Shown here: positions 8,256 to 17,998 of the stretch, one piece after another
Position numbering within the stretch: position 1 is the first letter of the stretch
Layout: each line of letters opens with the position of its first letter
Origin: Clostridia bacterium
GTDB lineage: Bacteria > Acidobacteriota > Terriglobia > Terriglobales > Acidobacteriaceae
Direction: 5' to 3'
Length of the DNA: 64,000 bases
NCBI GenBank assembly: GCA_035561135.1
Contig: DATMYA010000008.1
Location: 372,001-436,000, forward strand
Position numbers and translations under genes: made by a program
The notes under the pieces: model-generated
What the model was told of the DNA's origin: nothing
The model's database searches: none
Seen by the model: only the letters and a program-made list of their open reading frames with translations

Positions 8256-11066
8256 ATGACAGTCGAAGAAACTCAACGAAACGTGTCAGATGTGTACCAG
8301 CGGCCATTCGAGAAGGTCGTTGCGGAGCTTCGAAGCGACGCCGAACGCGGTTTGAGTGAAGGCGAGACACAAGCAAGGCGAGCACGCTACGGCAGCAACG
8401 AGTTGACGGCGGAAAAACCGGTACCTGCCTGGAGGAAGTTTCTCGCCCAGTTTCAGGATGTGCTCGTCATCCTGCTCCTGATTGCGACTGCCATCTCTGG
8501 CGCGCTCTGGCTGTATGAACGCGAATCTGCCCTGCCTTACGAAGCGATCACGATTTTTGCTGTCGTTCTGCTCAACGCGGTAATGGGTTATATCCAGGAA
8601 TCGCGAGCGGAGTCTGCAGTGGCGGCCCTGCGCCAGATGGCAGCGGCACACGCGAATGTGGTGCGCGACGGCGAGCAGCGCGAGATTCCGGCCACAGAGG
8701 TGGTACCCGGCGACATCATTCTCGTCGCAGAAGGCGACACGATTCCCGCAGATGCCCGGTTAATCCAATCCACAGCATTACAAACAGCCGAAGCAGCTTT
8801 GACTGGCGAGAGCTTACCGGCCTCGAAGGACGTGGATCCGATTCCCGAGCAAGCGGGCATTGGCGACCGCGACAACATGGTCTTCAGTGGCACCACCGCC
8901 ACCTACGGACACGGGCGTGCCGTGGTCGTCGCAACCGGCATGAACACCGAGATGGGTCATATCGCCGGCATGCTGAAAGAAGTTCCGGACGAGACGACGC
9001 CGCTGCAGAAGGAACTGGACCGGGTCGGAAAGTTGTTGGGAGTGATCGTGGTGATCATTGCAGCCGTGATGATCGCGACCATCATTCTCGTTGAGCACGT
9101 GACAGGGTTCTCAGCAATCTTCGAGGTACTCATTCTCGGGGTAGCGCTCGCCGTCGCGGCTGTGCCGGAGGGACTGCCGGCGGTTGTGACAGTCGTACTC
9201 TCGATCGGAGTTCAGCGCATGGCGCGCAGGAACGCGATCGTTCGCCATCTCGCGGCGGTGGAAACGCTCGGATCGGCGAATGTCATCGCATCCGATAAGA
9301 CAGGCACGCTGACGAAGAATGAAATGACGGTGCGAGTGGTCGTTACGGCCTCCGGTCGTGTGGACATCGAGGGCACCGGCTATGCTCCGGAAGGCGAGGT
9401 AACGCGGAATGGAGGAGGAGCCGTCGACGGTGATCTCCGCCTCGAGTTGGACCGGGTGCTTGCGGCTGCCGACCGCGCCAATAACGCAGTTCTACAGGAG
9501 CACGACGGCCGGTGGACGGTACAAGGCGATCCGACCGAGGGTGCTCTCGTTGTCGCCGCTCGCAAAGCCGGGTTGGAAGCCGAGGCTCTGGCCGCGCGCT
9601 TTGAACGCATCGGCGAGATTCCATTTTCCTCAGAGCGCAAGCTGATGAGCACGATTCACACAGACGCGGAGAGGAAAGACCGTGTGCTCGTTTTCACAAA
9701 AGGCGCCCCCGACATTCTCCTCTCGCGATGCTCACAGGAACTCGCCGGAGAACATCTCAGGCCCTTGAACGATGAGCGTCGCAAGGAAATTCTGAGCATC
9801 AATGAAGAACTAGCCGGGCGCGCGTTGCGGACGCTGGGAGTTGCGTTTCGGCCTATGCCCGCCGATACGGAAGCCGAGCAACTCGACAGCAGGGTTGAGC
9901 GCGACCTGGTCTTTGCCGGATTGATTGGGATGATTGACCCGCCGCGCGAAGAGGCGAAAGACGCTGTCGCTCGCGCTAAAGGCGCTGGAATACGTCCAAT
10001 GATGATCACGGGAGATCATCCGAAGACGGCGCAGGTGATCGCTCGCGAATTAGGCATCGTGCGCGATGACCGGGCCGTCACAGGTGCGGCACTCGAAACC
10101 ATGTCCGATGATTCGCTTGCGCGGACCGTCAAGCACACAGCCGTCTATGCGCGAGTAAACCCCGAGCACAAACTGCGAATCGTGAAGGCGTTGCGGGCAG
10201 GCGCAGCGGTCGTAGCCATGACCGGAGATGGGGTCAATGATGCGCCCGCTCTAAAGACGGCGGACATCGGGGTCGCGATGGGGATTACAGGCACTGACGT
10301 TTCCAAGGAAGCGGCCGACATGATTCTGGCAGATGACAATTTCGCGACTATCGTTGCAGCTGTCGAAGCAGGCCGTTCAATCTTTTTAAACATCAGAAAG
10401 TTTTTGCGTTACTTGCTCTCGTCGAATATCGGCGAAGTAATGACCATGTTCTTCGGCGTCATTCTGGCGAAGTTTATCGGGTTGCGCGCGGATGAGAACG
10501 CTGTCGTTCTCCCGTTGCTGGCTACGCAGCTTTTGTGGATCAATCTCGTTACCGACGGTGCGCCCGCGCTGGCGTTGGGCGTTGACCCGGCCGATCCAGA
10601 AGTGATGAACAGGCCTCCCCGCCCAGTCGAAGAACGCGTGATCACGAAACCCATGTGGCGGGGCATCTTTTTCGTCGGCGCAGTAATGGCCGCCGGGACG
10701 TTGCTCATCCTGGATGCGTCTTTGCCGGGAGGGCTGATAGAGGGCTCCGGCACTATGAACTATGCGCAAACAATGGCTTTCACGACACTGATGATTTTCC
10801 AGTTATTCAACGTCTTCAATGCTCGTTCCGACAAAGAGAGCGCATTCCGGGGAATCTTCAGAAACCATTGGGTATGGCTGGCAATTGCATTGTCGCTGAC
10901 GCTGCAAGTGGCGGTAGTTTACGTGCCGTTTCTGCAGCGCGCCTTTTCGACATCGAGCCTGAACCTCGGCGATTGGGTGCGCTGCGCAATGGTCGCAAGC
11001 TCGGTATTGTGGCTGCGCGAGATAAGCAAAGCGGTTACGCGAGCGATGAACAAGAGAGCAGCGTAA
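8256..11066 (+). CDS. P2-type cation-transporting ATPase (calcium-pump-like)
   Basis: 936 residues, the usual length for a P2 ATPase. Visible motifs, in order: an N-terminal cation-ATPase domain (GLSEGETQARRARYGSNEL), TGES of the actuator domain, PEGL in TM4 (AVAAVPEGLPAVV), the phosphorylated Asp in DKTGTLT (D347), TGDHPKTA, GDGVNDAPAL, and in TM6 NLVTDGAPALALG. PEGL together with the NxxTD motif of TM6 fits SERCA/PMR1-like pumps that export Ca2+ or Mn2+, but the ion cannot be fixed from sequence alone. The ATG at 8256 has GGAG about 11 nt upstream. It is divergent from the sigma-fusion gene across a 187-bp gap, and a VIT-like transporter starts 15 bp after its stop, so the two are probably co-transcribed. 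Confidence 0.93.
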   Translation: MTVEETQRNVSDVYQRPFEKVVAELRSDAERGLSEGETQARRARYGSNELTAEKPVPAWRKFLAQFQDVLVILLLIATAISGALWLYERESALPYEAITIFAVVLLNAVMGYIQESRAESAVAALRQMAAAHANVVRDGEQREIPATEVVPGDIILVAEGDTIPADARLIQSTALQTAEAALTGESLPASKDVDPIPEQAGIGDRDNMVFSGTTATYGHGRAVVVATGMNTEMGHIAGMLKEVPDETTPLQKELDRVGKLLGVIVVIIAAVMIATIILVEHVTGFSAIFEVLILGVALAVAAVPEGLPAVVTVVLSIGVQRMARRNAIVRHLAAVETLGSANVIASDKTGTLTKNEMTVRVVVTASGRVDIEGTGYAPEGEVTRNGGGAVDGDLRLELDRVLAAADRANNAVLQEHDGRWTVQGDPTEGALVVAARKAGLEAEALAARFERIGEIPFSSERKLMSTIHTDAERKDRVLVFTKGAPDILLSRCSQELAGEHLRPLNDERRKEILSINEELAGRALRTLGVAFRPMPADTEAEQLDSRVERDLVFAGLIGMIDPPREEAKDAVARAKGAGIRPMMITGDHPKTAQVIARELGIVRDDRAVTGAALETMSDDSLARTVKHTAVYARVNPEHKLRIVKALRAGAAVVAMTGDGVNDAPALKTADIGVAMGITGTDVSKEAADMILADDNFATIVAAVEAGRSIFLNIRKFLRYLLSSNIGEVMTMFFGVILAKFIGLRADENAVVLPLLATQLLWINLVTDGAPALALGVDPADPEVMNRPPRPVEERVITKPMWRGIFFVGAVMAAGTLLILDASLPGGLIEGSGTMNYAQTMAFTTLMIFQLFNVFNARSDKESAFRGIFRNHWVWLAIALSLTLQVAVVYVPFLQRAFSTSSLNLGDWVRCAMVASSVLWLREISKAVTRAMNKRAA

Positions 11067-11081
11067 CGGGAGACCTTTGAG

Positions 11082-11783
11082 GTGCAAGTGCGGCATCGTG
11101 AACAACACAAGACAGGACGGATCGGCTGGCTTCGTGCCGCGGTGATGGGCGCAAATGATGGGATTGTCTCTACGGCAAGCCTTGTCGTAGGGATCGCAGC
11201 GGCCAACTCGCGCCGATCTGAAATCTTGCTCGCGGGCGTAGCCGGGCTGGTGTCTGGGGCGCTCTCCATGGCTGCTGGGGAGTACGTGTCTGTCAGTTCC
11301 CAGGCCGATACGGAACGTGCGGATATTGCTCTCGAGCGGAAAGAACTACAGACGCAACGGTCCAGCGAAGAAAAAGAGCTTGCCGCAATCTACGTGCAGC
11401 GTGGACTGCAGCCGGAGCTGGCAAAAATAGTGGCTCTGCAATTGATGGCTAAAGACGCGCTTGCGGCCCACGCTCGTGACGAGATTGGTCTTTCGGAAAA
11501 TCTGCTTGCCCGTCCCCTACAGGCTGCGCTGGCATCGGCAGCAACATTTTCGGTGGGAGCAGCCTTGCCGATTCTGACGGCGATCTTGGTTTCCCAGGCG
11601 AGGATTCTGTTCGCCGTTTCAGGAGTGTCGTTAATTTGCCTTGCCGGAATGGGCGCACTCGCGGCCCGTTCAGGAGGCGCTTCCCCGTGGGTTGGCGCCG
11701 GACGGGTCTCGTTCTGGGGCGCATTAGCGATGGCCGCCACAGCGGCAATCGGTACACTGTTCGGAACTTTCGGGTCGTCATAA
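11082..11783 (+). CDS. VIT1/CCC1 family transporter
   Basis: 233 residues from a GTG start 15 bp after the P-type ATPase stop. The N-terminus carries the family signature: RAAVMGANDGIVSTASLVVG in TM1, and LSGALSMAAGEYVSVSSQ-like residues in TM2 (here VSGALSMAAGEYVSVSSQAD). A charged helical segment follows (about residues 75-130, Glu/Lys rich, the metal-binding region between TM2 and TM3 in VIT1), then three more hydrophobic helices. Family members move Fe2+ or Mn2+ out of the cytosol. The spacing suggests one operon with the cation ATPase, giving a two-gene divalent-metal unit. Which metal is inference. Confidence 0.9.
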   Translation: MQVRHREQHKTGRIGWLRAAVMGANDGIVSTASLVVGIAAANSRRSEILLAGVAGLVSGALSMAAGEYVSVSSQADTERADIALERKELQTQRSSEEKELAAIYVQRGLQPELAKIVALQLMAKDALAAHARDEIGLSENLLARPLQAALASAATFSVGAALPILTAILVSQARILFAVSGVSLICLAGMGALAARSGGASPWVGAGRVSFWGALAMAATAAIGTLFGTFGSS

Positions 11784-11867
11784 GGGTGCCGCTGGCGGGA
11801 CGTTAACAGTCGAACGTCAGTCGCGCGCGAGCACCCTCAGCATTTCAAACATCTAGAAACGGCTTCG

Positions 11868-12341
11868 TCAGTCCGAAATCACCGCGCCCGTTGCCTGTAT
11901 CTGGTAGGTAACCGTTTCAATCTTCGCTTTAGATTCGTCGAATGGAAGCTTCTTTTCTTCTGCCTCGTGCTTTGCCTGTTGAATGGCCTCTTCGCGTGTC
12001 CGTTCAGTCTTGACGAATTTCCCCTCCACGGTCGCCATCTTGCCGGCTGCGTCTTTCGGGAAAACAATCTCACCGTCTTTGACTTTGATTTTCACTGCGT
12101 TGCCTTTATCGTCCATGACGACCATCCAGCAACCCGCTTTTTGGCAGACCTCCGTCACTTTGCCCTTCACCTGCACGTCCTTACCAGCGTACTGGTCGCG
12201 GTGTACAACGAGCTTCTTAATGCTGACCGTTTCCTTCAGCTTTAGAGGGTTGCCAAGTTTGGTCTCGCCGGCCCATGCCGTAAGCCCCAGAATGAAAACC
12301 GTAACAAACACAAAGACACGTTGTATTGATGCTCTCTTCAC
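11868..12341 (-). CDS. exported DUF4920-like protein
   Basis: 157 residues. The GTG at 12341 is chosen because AAAGGAG lies 5 nt upstream; a TTG five codons earlier overlaps that site. A signal peptide (VFVFVTVFILGLTAWA) ends before GETKLG. The mature part has the DUF4920 pattern: a short beta-rich domain with KDVQVKGKVTEVCQKAGCWM, two Cys around a Gly-Cys-Trp core, and then MDDKGNAVKIKVKD. A lysine-rich helix follows (about residues 110-140). Its function is unknown; relatives are small periplasmic or lipid-anchored proteins. It converges on the VIT gene, with an 84-bp gap between them containing an imperfect GGGTGC/GCACCC inverted repeat. Confidence 0.75.
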   Translation of the reverse strand: MKRASIQRVFVFVTVFILGLTAWAGETKLGNPLKLKETVSIKKLVVHRDQYAGKDVQVKGKVTEVCQKAGCWMVVMDDKGNAVKIKVKDGEIVFPKDAAGKMATVEGKFVKTERTREEAIQQAKHEAEEKKLPFDESKAKIETVTYQIQATGAVISD

Positions 12342-12804
12342 AGAATCTCCTTTCAAAAATTGTTGCGGATTACGGGTTTACGCAGCGTTCGAAACTGATA
12401 GACACAGTGTTCCCACGACTGCAATTAACCGCGCGCTGTCATGATGGCGGAGCGTGCGACGTTCGTTGACGATATCGGCGCGAGATTGCAACACTAACAC
12501 TCGTCCAGTCTCCAGAGCAACTTACCCACGATTGCTATCGCGACAACTCAAGGACGAACAAGTTCGGCAATTCATACATCCTTGTCCTAGTCCACTTGCG
12601 TTGGTCCGTGGGATGATTACTTCAAGTGCCCGCATTCTTCATTCGGGCCGCGAGATAACCGAGGCTCGATGGTCTCGTCGGCTCATCGATTCCGTTTTGG
12701 GCATACGAGCACGAAAAATCCTATTGAGACGCAACATACCTCGTGCAGTTGGGTTGAGCATCATGCCAGCTTTGCTGGCCCGAGGGGGCGTTGAGGCGCG
12801 ATTG
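12342..12804 (+). other. gene-free stretch upstream of DUF5666-like gene
   Basis: 463 bp between two divergent exported-protein genes. The frame of the downstream gene stays open back to 12454, but codons 1-117 lack a signal sequence or any domain and precede a much better start at 12805. It probably holds promoters for both genes; I see no convincing -35/-10 pair. Confidence 0.5.
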
Positions 12805-14004
12805 ATGATTCGAAGAAAGAGATTGTTATTGGAGTTGAGTATTCCAGCGATGGTAATCGTCGCTGGGTTAACGGCTGTCCCCTTCACTCGTGCAAACTCC
12901 GTTGCGGCAGAGACCGAGCAGGCGTCGCAAAAAACGGTGCGGCCCGTTGGGGCCGTGAAGGCTGTCCGCGGGAACACGATCCTTCTGGCGTTGGATTCGG
13001 GATCCGACATCGATGTAATCGTTCAAGATTCCACTCGAATTATTCGCACCGCTCCCGGACAGAACGACCTCAAGGGCGCAACGCCGATCCAACTGGCAGA
13101 CGTGCAGGTTGGAGATCGGATTCTGGTGCGAGGCACCAGCATTTCTGGTGACAAATCGGTTGCTGCTTCGTCTCTCATTGTGATGACGCGTACCGATATT
13201 GCGGAGCGGCAGGCTCGCAACCGCGAAGACTGGCAGAAGCGTGGTGTGGGAGGACTAGTGAGTGCGGTCGACCTCACTAGCAAAACCATTACCCTTTCCA
13301 CGTCTCATGCCGGCGGCAAGGGAACTGCGATTCATGTCGCAAACGGCACGATCCTTCGCCGCTACGCGCCAGACTCTACGAGGTTTGACGACGCAACCAT
13401 CGCGCCGCTTGATCAGATCAAGCCGGGTGACCAATTGCGTGCGCGTGGGACCAGGAGCGCTGACGGTACTGAGTTCGACGCGGTAGAAATCGTTTCCGGT
13501 TCGTTCCGTCACATCGCCGGCACGATTGCAGCAATTGACGCGAACAAGAACACCGTCAGCATTACCGATCTAGCGACCAAGAAGCTCGTGGTCGTGAAAA
13601 TTGTGGCGGATTCGCAAATCCGCAAATTGCCGCCGATGATCGCGCAGCGCCTTGCTATGAGTTCAAAACCGACTCCAGGCACTGCGCAGCGTGTCCCCTC
13701 GACTGGTGAACGGCGAAGTCCCAGGGCGAACCCGATGGGAGCGACGCCGGGCGACGCGTCGGCGCCAACTACAGGTGGTGATCTACAGCAGATGTTGAGC
13801 CGGGTTCCGGCGGTCACGATTGCGGAGCTCCACAAAGGTGACGCAGTTATGGTTGTGGCTACGCAAGGGACGGCAACAAACGAATCACGGGCGATTATGT
13901 TCTTGAGCGGCGTGGAACCTCTCTTGACCTCGCCAAACGGCGGTGACGCGGCCACGCTTCTATCGCCTTGGGATCTTGCCTCTTCGAGCGGTGAAGGTGA
14001 GTAG
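12805..14004 (+). CDS. exported protein with repeated DUF5666-like domains
   Basis: 399 residues from the ATG at 12805 (GAGG 8-12 nt upstream); this start gives MIRRKRLLLELSIP and a signal peptide ending near residue 35. The mature protein has three related beta-rich units of the DUF5666 kind, each with a G-x-V/I-x-A-V/I opening and a D-Q-I-K-P-G-D or V-Q-V-G-D turn (residues about 48-110, 135-205, 215-275). These are followed by a Pro/Ser/Gly-rich linker (about 280-335) and a last AELHKGDAVMVVAT unit. Such OB-like modules are common in exported acidobacterial proteins, and none has a known activity. It lies 47 bp upstream of an Oar-like receptor in the same direction, so a joint surface role is plausible. 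Confidence 0.75.
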   Translation: MIRRKRLLLELSIPAMVIVAGLTAVPFTRANSVAAETEQASQKTVRPVGAVKAVRGNTILLALDSGSDIDVIVQDSTRIIRTAPGQNDLKGATPIQLADVQVGDRILVRGTSISGDKSVAASSLIVMTRTDIAERQARNREDWQKRGVGGLVSAVDLTSKTITLSTSHAGGKGTAIHVANGTILRRYAPDSTRFDDATIAPLDQIKPGDQLRARGTRSADGTEFDAVEIVSGSFRHIAGTIAAIDANKNTVSITDLATKKLVVVKIVADSQIRKLPPMIAQRLAMSSKPTPGTAQRVPSTGERRSPRANPMGATPGDASAPTTGGDLQQMLSRVPAVTIAELHKGDAVMVVATQGTATNESRAIMFLSGVEPLLTSPNGGDAATLLSPWDLASSSGEGE

Positions 14005-14051
14005 TTCAGAGCGCTTGTGAATGCGCAATTGTTCTTCAATGGGAAGGTGTG

Positions 14052-17000
14052 ATGTACTTTTGGCGATCCGCAATACGAACGTATAGCTGTCTTGCGCTGT
14101 TTCTCGTGACAATTTTTGCTGGCAGCTTGCTCGCGCAAGCGCCTGTAGGCTCTGCGCGCGGACTGGTCACTGACCCTTCAGGCGCGGTGATTGCACAGGC
14201 GGTCGTGTCAGTCACAGGCTCGGCTGGGCAGGTATCCAGCGCGGTGACAGGTCGCGATGGGATATACGAAATAAAAGGGCTGATACCCGGCAACTACACT
14301 CTGACTGTCCAGGCGAAAGGTTTCGCGCCGTATGAGCAGCCGGGTGTCGTGATCTCTGCAAACCAGACTCTGGCGCTCAACGTTCCGCTTGCCATTGCAG
14401 TGCAAGATCAGCAAGTCGTTGTTCAGGCTGAAGCCACAAACGTTGATGTCGATCCCAGCAGCAATGCTGGCGCTCTCATTATCAAAGATAAGGATCTCGA
14501 CGCACTCTCCGACGACCCCGATGACCTGCGGGCCGATCTCGAGGCATTGGCAGGACCGGGAGCCGGACCCAACGGCGGACAGATTTACATCGACGGTTTT
14601 ACCGGCGGTCAGCTACCGCCGAAGTCTTCGATCCGCGAGATTCGCATCAACCAGAATCCGTTCTCGGCGCAGTATGACAGGCTCGGTTTCGGACGCGTTG
14701 AGATATTCACGAAGCCGGGAAAAGACTCGTATCACGGGCAATTCTCGACCCATTTGAACAACTCGAGTTTCAACTCGAAGAACCCATATCTTCGACAACA
14801 GCCAGGGGTGGAGGTTCCGGGATATCACACGGAACAGTACAGCGGAAACATTGGCGGCCCGCTCAACAGCAAAGCTTCATTCTTTTTAAACGCGGAGCGG
14901 CGGAACGTCAACGAAACCTCTATCGTCAACGCCACGATTCTCGATTCTAACTTTGATCCCATTCCCTTCAGCCAGGCCGTTCGCAATCCCAGGACTCGCA
15001 CGAGCATCAGCCCTCGCCTGGACTACCAAATCACGCCGAACAACACCTTCACGGCAAGGTACGAGTACGAAACGTCGAAGGGCACCAACAACGGAATCGG
15101 ACAGTTCAATTTACCTTCGCGGGGATACGACGACAACAGCACCGAACAGAACCTTCAGATCAGCGATACGCAAGTGCTTAACGCGTCAACGATCAATGAG
15201 ACCCGCTTCCAGTATGTTCGCAACACGTCTGAGCAGACCGCGCAGAACTTTGCTCCGACGATTTCGGTAATGGATATGTTCACGGGAGGCGGAAACAGCA
15301 TTGGACGCACTTCCGATCACGCGGACCACTACGAACTGCAGAACTACACTTCCAAGGTTCACGGAAAGCATTTTATTCGCTTTGGTGGCCGCCTGCGCTA
15401 CAACAGGTACGCCAGCAGCGCGAACAGCAACTATAACGGCACGTTTATTTTCACATCGATGACGGCATACCAGATTGCCCAGAAGGGACTGGCGCAAGGA
15501 TGGACGCCGCAGCAGATTCGAGCTACGTGCGTTCCAGTGGTGAATGATCCGAGCGCGCCAACGGGAGAAACGACCACGGTATGCGGCGGTGCAAGCCAAT
15601 TTACGATTAGCGCCGGGACAGCACTCGCCGGAATCTCGCAGTTCGATGCCGGACTTTATGCGGAGGACGACTGGAGGATTCGCCCGAACATCACGCTCAG
15701 CTACGGTGTGCGCTTCGAATCGCAGACCAACATCGACGACAAGGTGGATTTCGCGCCGCGTGTGGGTCTCTCATGGGGAATTGGCGGCGGGAAGAATGCC
15801 GCACCGAAGACCGTCTTGCGGGCCGGAGTCGGCATGTTCTATGACCGCGTCAGCCAAGGCCTGGCATTGCAGGAGAAGCGATGGAATGGTGTTCTCCAAC
15901 AGAAATATCTCGTACAGGATCCCGATTTCTACCCGAATGTTCCCGATTTAACCGCGACGAACGATCCAGTGTCGCAGTCGATCCCGATCATCTATAAGAT
16001 CAGTCCGAAGCTTAAAACGCCGTATACGATGCAGGCCGCGTTCACGCTGGAGCGACAGGTTTCAAGGGCGGCAACGATGGCTGTCTCGTATGTCATTTCG
16101 CGCGGAGTGCATCAGCTTGTCTCCGCGAATGTGAATGCGCTTTTGCCTGATGGAACCCGGCCCGACCCGGATCACGGCAATATCTATCAATATCAGTCCG
16201 CAGGCATCTTCAAACAGAACCAGTTAATGACGAACGTGAACGTTCGTCTCGCCTCGATCCTGTCGTTGTTCGGCCATTATTCGCTGAGTTACGCAGACAG
16301 CAACACCTCGGGCGCAGGTAGCTTCCCGTCAACTCCTTTTGATCTGAGTGCTGATTATGGACGCGCAAGCTTTGACGTCCGCCACCGGGCAACGGTGGGC
16401 GGTAGCATCGGGTTGCCATATGGAGTCCGGCTCAGCCCGATGATCAATGTAAGCTCAGGGCGGCCGTTCAACATCACGATCGGTAAAGATCTGAACAACG
16501 ACTCCATCTTCAATGATCGGCCTGCTTTTGCCACCAGCCAGACACTGGCCGAGAACCTTCGGACAACTCCTTGGGGTTTACTGGATGTAGCGCCTGCTCC
16601 CGGCGTAAAAGTTATCCCCATTAACTACAGGACCGGACCCAGCCAGTTCACGACCAACTTGCGCGTCAGTAAAACCTTCGGGTTTGGCAGGAAGGCGGAA
16701 CCCGCCCCAGGGACAACAGGCGAGAGTGGCCCTTCAATAGGCGGACCTGTAAGATTGGGTGGGGGGCGCGGCCACGGCGGCCACGGTCGTCACGGTGGCG
16801 GCTTCGGCGGAGGCCGTACGAATCAGCCTTACAACCTGACAATCGGTGCATCTGCCCGCAACCTGTTCAACAACGTGAATTCAGGTACGCCGATCGGCAA
16901 TCTCAGTTCGGACAGATTCGGCCAATCCACCTCGATTGCTGGCGGCGGCTCATCAGCGGCAAACCGTCGCATCGATTTCCAGTTGCAGTTCTCGTTCTAA
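14052..17000 (+). CDS. Oar-like TonB-dependent receptor with Gly/His-rich loop
   Basis: 982 residues; the ATG at 14052 has GGAAGG 4 nt upstream (a GTG at 14049 is also in frame). Signal peptide to LLAQ, then a carboxypeptidase-regulatory-like domain (ARGLVTDPSGAVIAQAVVSV, residues 35-115), a plug region (IYIDGFTGGQLPPKSSIREI) and a beta-barrel ending QLQFSF with a terminal Phe. The unusual part is a loop encoded at about 16,745-16,815: GGGRGHGGHGRHGGGFGGGR, rich in Gly and His, just before the last strands. It could bind metal or be a flexible surface loop. Transcription probably runs through from the DUF5666-like gene. The substrate is unknown. Confidence 0.9.
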   Translation: MYFWRSAIRTYSCLALFLVTIFAGSLLAQAPVGSARGLVTDPSGAVIAQAVVSVTGSAGQVSSAVTGRDGIYEIKGLIPGNYTLTVQAKGFAPYEQPGVVISANQTLALNVPLAIAVQDQQVVVQAEATNVDVDPSSNAGALIIKDKDLDALSDDPDDLRADLEALAGPGAGPNGGQIYIDGFTGGQLPPKSSIREIRINQNPFSAQYDRLGFGRVEIFTKPGKDSYHGQFSTHLNNSSFNSKNPYLRQQPGVEVPGYHTEQYSGNIGGPLNSKASFFLNAERRNVNETSIVNATILDSNFDPIPFSQAVRNPRTRTSISPRLDYQITPNNTFTARYEYETSKGTNNGIGQFNLPSRGYDDNSTEQNLQISDTQVLNASTINETRFQYVRNTSEQTAQNFAPTISVMDMFTGGGNSIGRTSDHADHYELQNYTSKVHGKHFIRFGGRLRYNRYASSANSNYNGTFIFTSMTAYQIAQKGLAQGWTPQQIRATCVPVVNDPSAPTGETTTVCGGASQFTISAGTALAGISQFDAGLYAEDDWRIRPNITLSYGVRFESQTNIDDKVDFAPRVGLSWGIGGGKNAAPKTVLRAGVGMFYDRVSQGLALQEKRWNGVLQQKYLVQDPDFYPNVPDLTATNDPVSQSIPIIYKISPKLKTPYTMQAAFTLERQVSRAATMAVSYVISRGVHQLVSANVNALLPDGTRPDPDHGNIYQYQSAGIFKQNQLMTNVNVRLASILSLFGHYSLSYADSNTSGAGSFPSTPFDLSADYGRASFDVRHRATVGGSIGLPYGVRLSPMINVSSGRPFNITIGKDLNNDSIFNDRPAFATSQTLAENLRTTPWGLLDVAPAPGVKVIPINYRTGPSQFTTNLRVSKTFGFGRKAEPAPGTTGESGPSIGGPVRLGGGRGHGGHGRHGGGFGGGRTNQPYNLTIGASARNLFNNVNSGTPIGNLSSDRFGQSTSIAGGGSSAANRRIDFQLQFSF

Positions 17001-17422
17001 GAATTGAAGCATCTTCCTCGGCGAACGATGCACGAATTCAACTCGCTGCTCTTTCGTCAGCTCGCAGAACTAGCGCACGGCTCACCCCCCGAACCATGCG
17101 CTAGTCCTTGCGATGTTCGTACCACCGGCGGCGACTACAGGTGTTCCTCACCGGCCGGCGAAACGTCCGCGCCATAGCTCAACCCTCCTTCTGGCCGCCA
17201 CGGACGGCGAGGTCATCACGGACCTCCGCTCCACGTATAAACGACTGGCTCGTCTGCACAGGACAGCTTCTACCGATCTACACCCGCCAGGAGGCGTTTG
17301 CCCCAGCCCCGAGTCGCGCAAAACCATCCCCCCGTACCCCAACCCCGATTCGCAGAGAATCATCCCAGACCATGAAAATCGAATTGATCCACCGCAGAAA
17401 CAGACTGGAGGAGACAAGGATT
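17001..17422 (+). other. gene-free stretch with a 9-bp inverted repeat
   Basis: 422 bp. ACTAGCGCA at 17069-17077 and TGCGCTAGT at 17097-17105 are perfect inverted repeats around a 19-nt gap. No T-run follows, so this is not a standard terminator; it could be an operator or RNA hairpin. The frame of the next gene is open back to 17108, but without coding character. Confidence 0.4.
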
Positions 17423-17884
17423 ATGGGCGCACAACCCACGCACGAACAAGCGCAACTCCACTTGCAGATTTATGAAATGCGTCGCGAGCCCCGGCTGCGC
17501 CAGGCGCGTGATTGGTTCTTCAATAACTACATCGCGAACGATCTCGACGAGGCCATGAAACTAGCGCCGCCCGGATCGGAAAATGGCACTTTCGTGATGA
17601 TGGTGTTCAGCTATTGGGACCAAGCCTGTGCGTTGCTCAATTACGGGTTGCTCCACGAAGACCTATTCTTTGAGACCAATGGCGAGTTTTTCGGGGTGTG
17701 GGAACTCGTCAAATCCTACGTCCCGCAGGCTCGGGAGCGCTTTGTGAACCGGCAGTTCCTCGCGCACGTGGAAAAAGCTGCGCAGCGCTACGAGACCTGG
17801 ATCGAGAACCGCTCCCCGGGTCATATCGCTGCCATGCGCAAGTATACGAGAGAGATGCGTCCTAAGCCTTCAAAAGCAGCGTGA
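17423..17884 (+). CDS. hypothetical protein, soluble, aromatic-rich
   Basis: 153 residues. The ATG at 17423 is chosen because GGAGGAG and AAGGA precede it and because recognisable sequence starts there; the frame extends further upstream without a good start. The protein is helical, with no signal peptide or membrane span. Notable segments are LRQARDWFFNNYIANDLDEA and VMMVFSYWDQACALLNYGLL, an arrangement I associate with small uncharacterised proteins of acidobacterial genomes. It resembles DUF4760-type proteins only loosely. No catalytic motif is visible. Neighbours are a receptor upstream and a convergent membrane-protein gene downstream, neither of which suggests a function. Confidence 0.65.
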   Translation: MGAQPTHEQAQLHLQIYEMRREPRLRQARDWFFNNYIANDLDEAMKLAPPGSENGTFVMMVFSYWDQACALLNYGLLHEDLFFETNGEFFGVWELVKSYVPQARERFVNRQFLAHVEKAAQRYETWIENRSPGHIAAMRKYTREMRPKPSKAA

Positions 17885-17998
17885 GGCTGCTGAGGCGAAG
17901 ATGTGTGTATGCGGCGAGTCTGCGCCACCGGTGCATATGCATTGGGAGCGCAGGCTCGCTTTGCGCGTGCAAGGTTCAAAGGCCCAGATTTTTAGAGG

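Noticed and set aside
12454-12804. N-terminal extension of the DUF5666-like gene
   Set aside because: The 117 extra codons contain no domain and would bury the signal peptide; ATG 12805 has a ribosome site.
17108-17422. N-terminal extension of the small hypothetical gene
   Set aside because: Arg/Ser/Pro-rich translation without protein character; the ATG at 17423 has GGAGGAG upstream.
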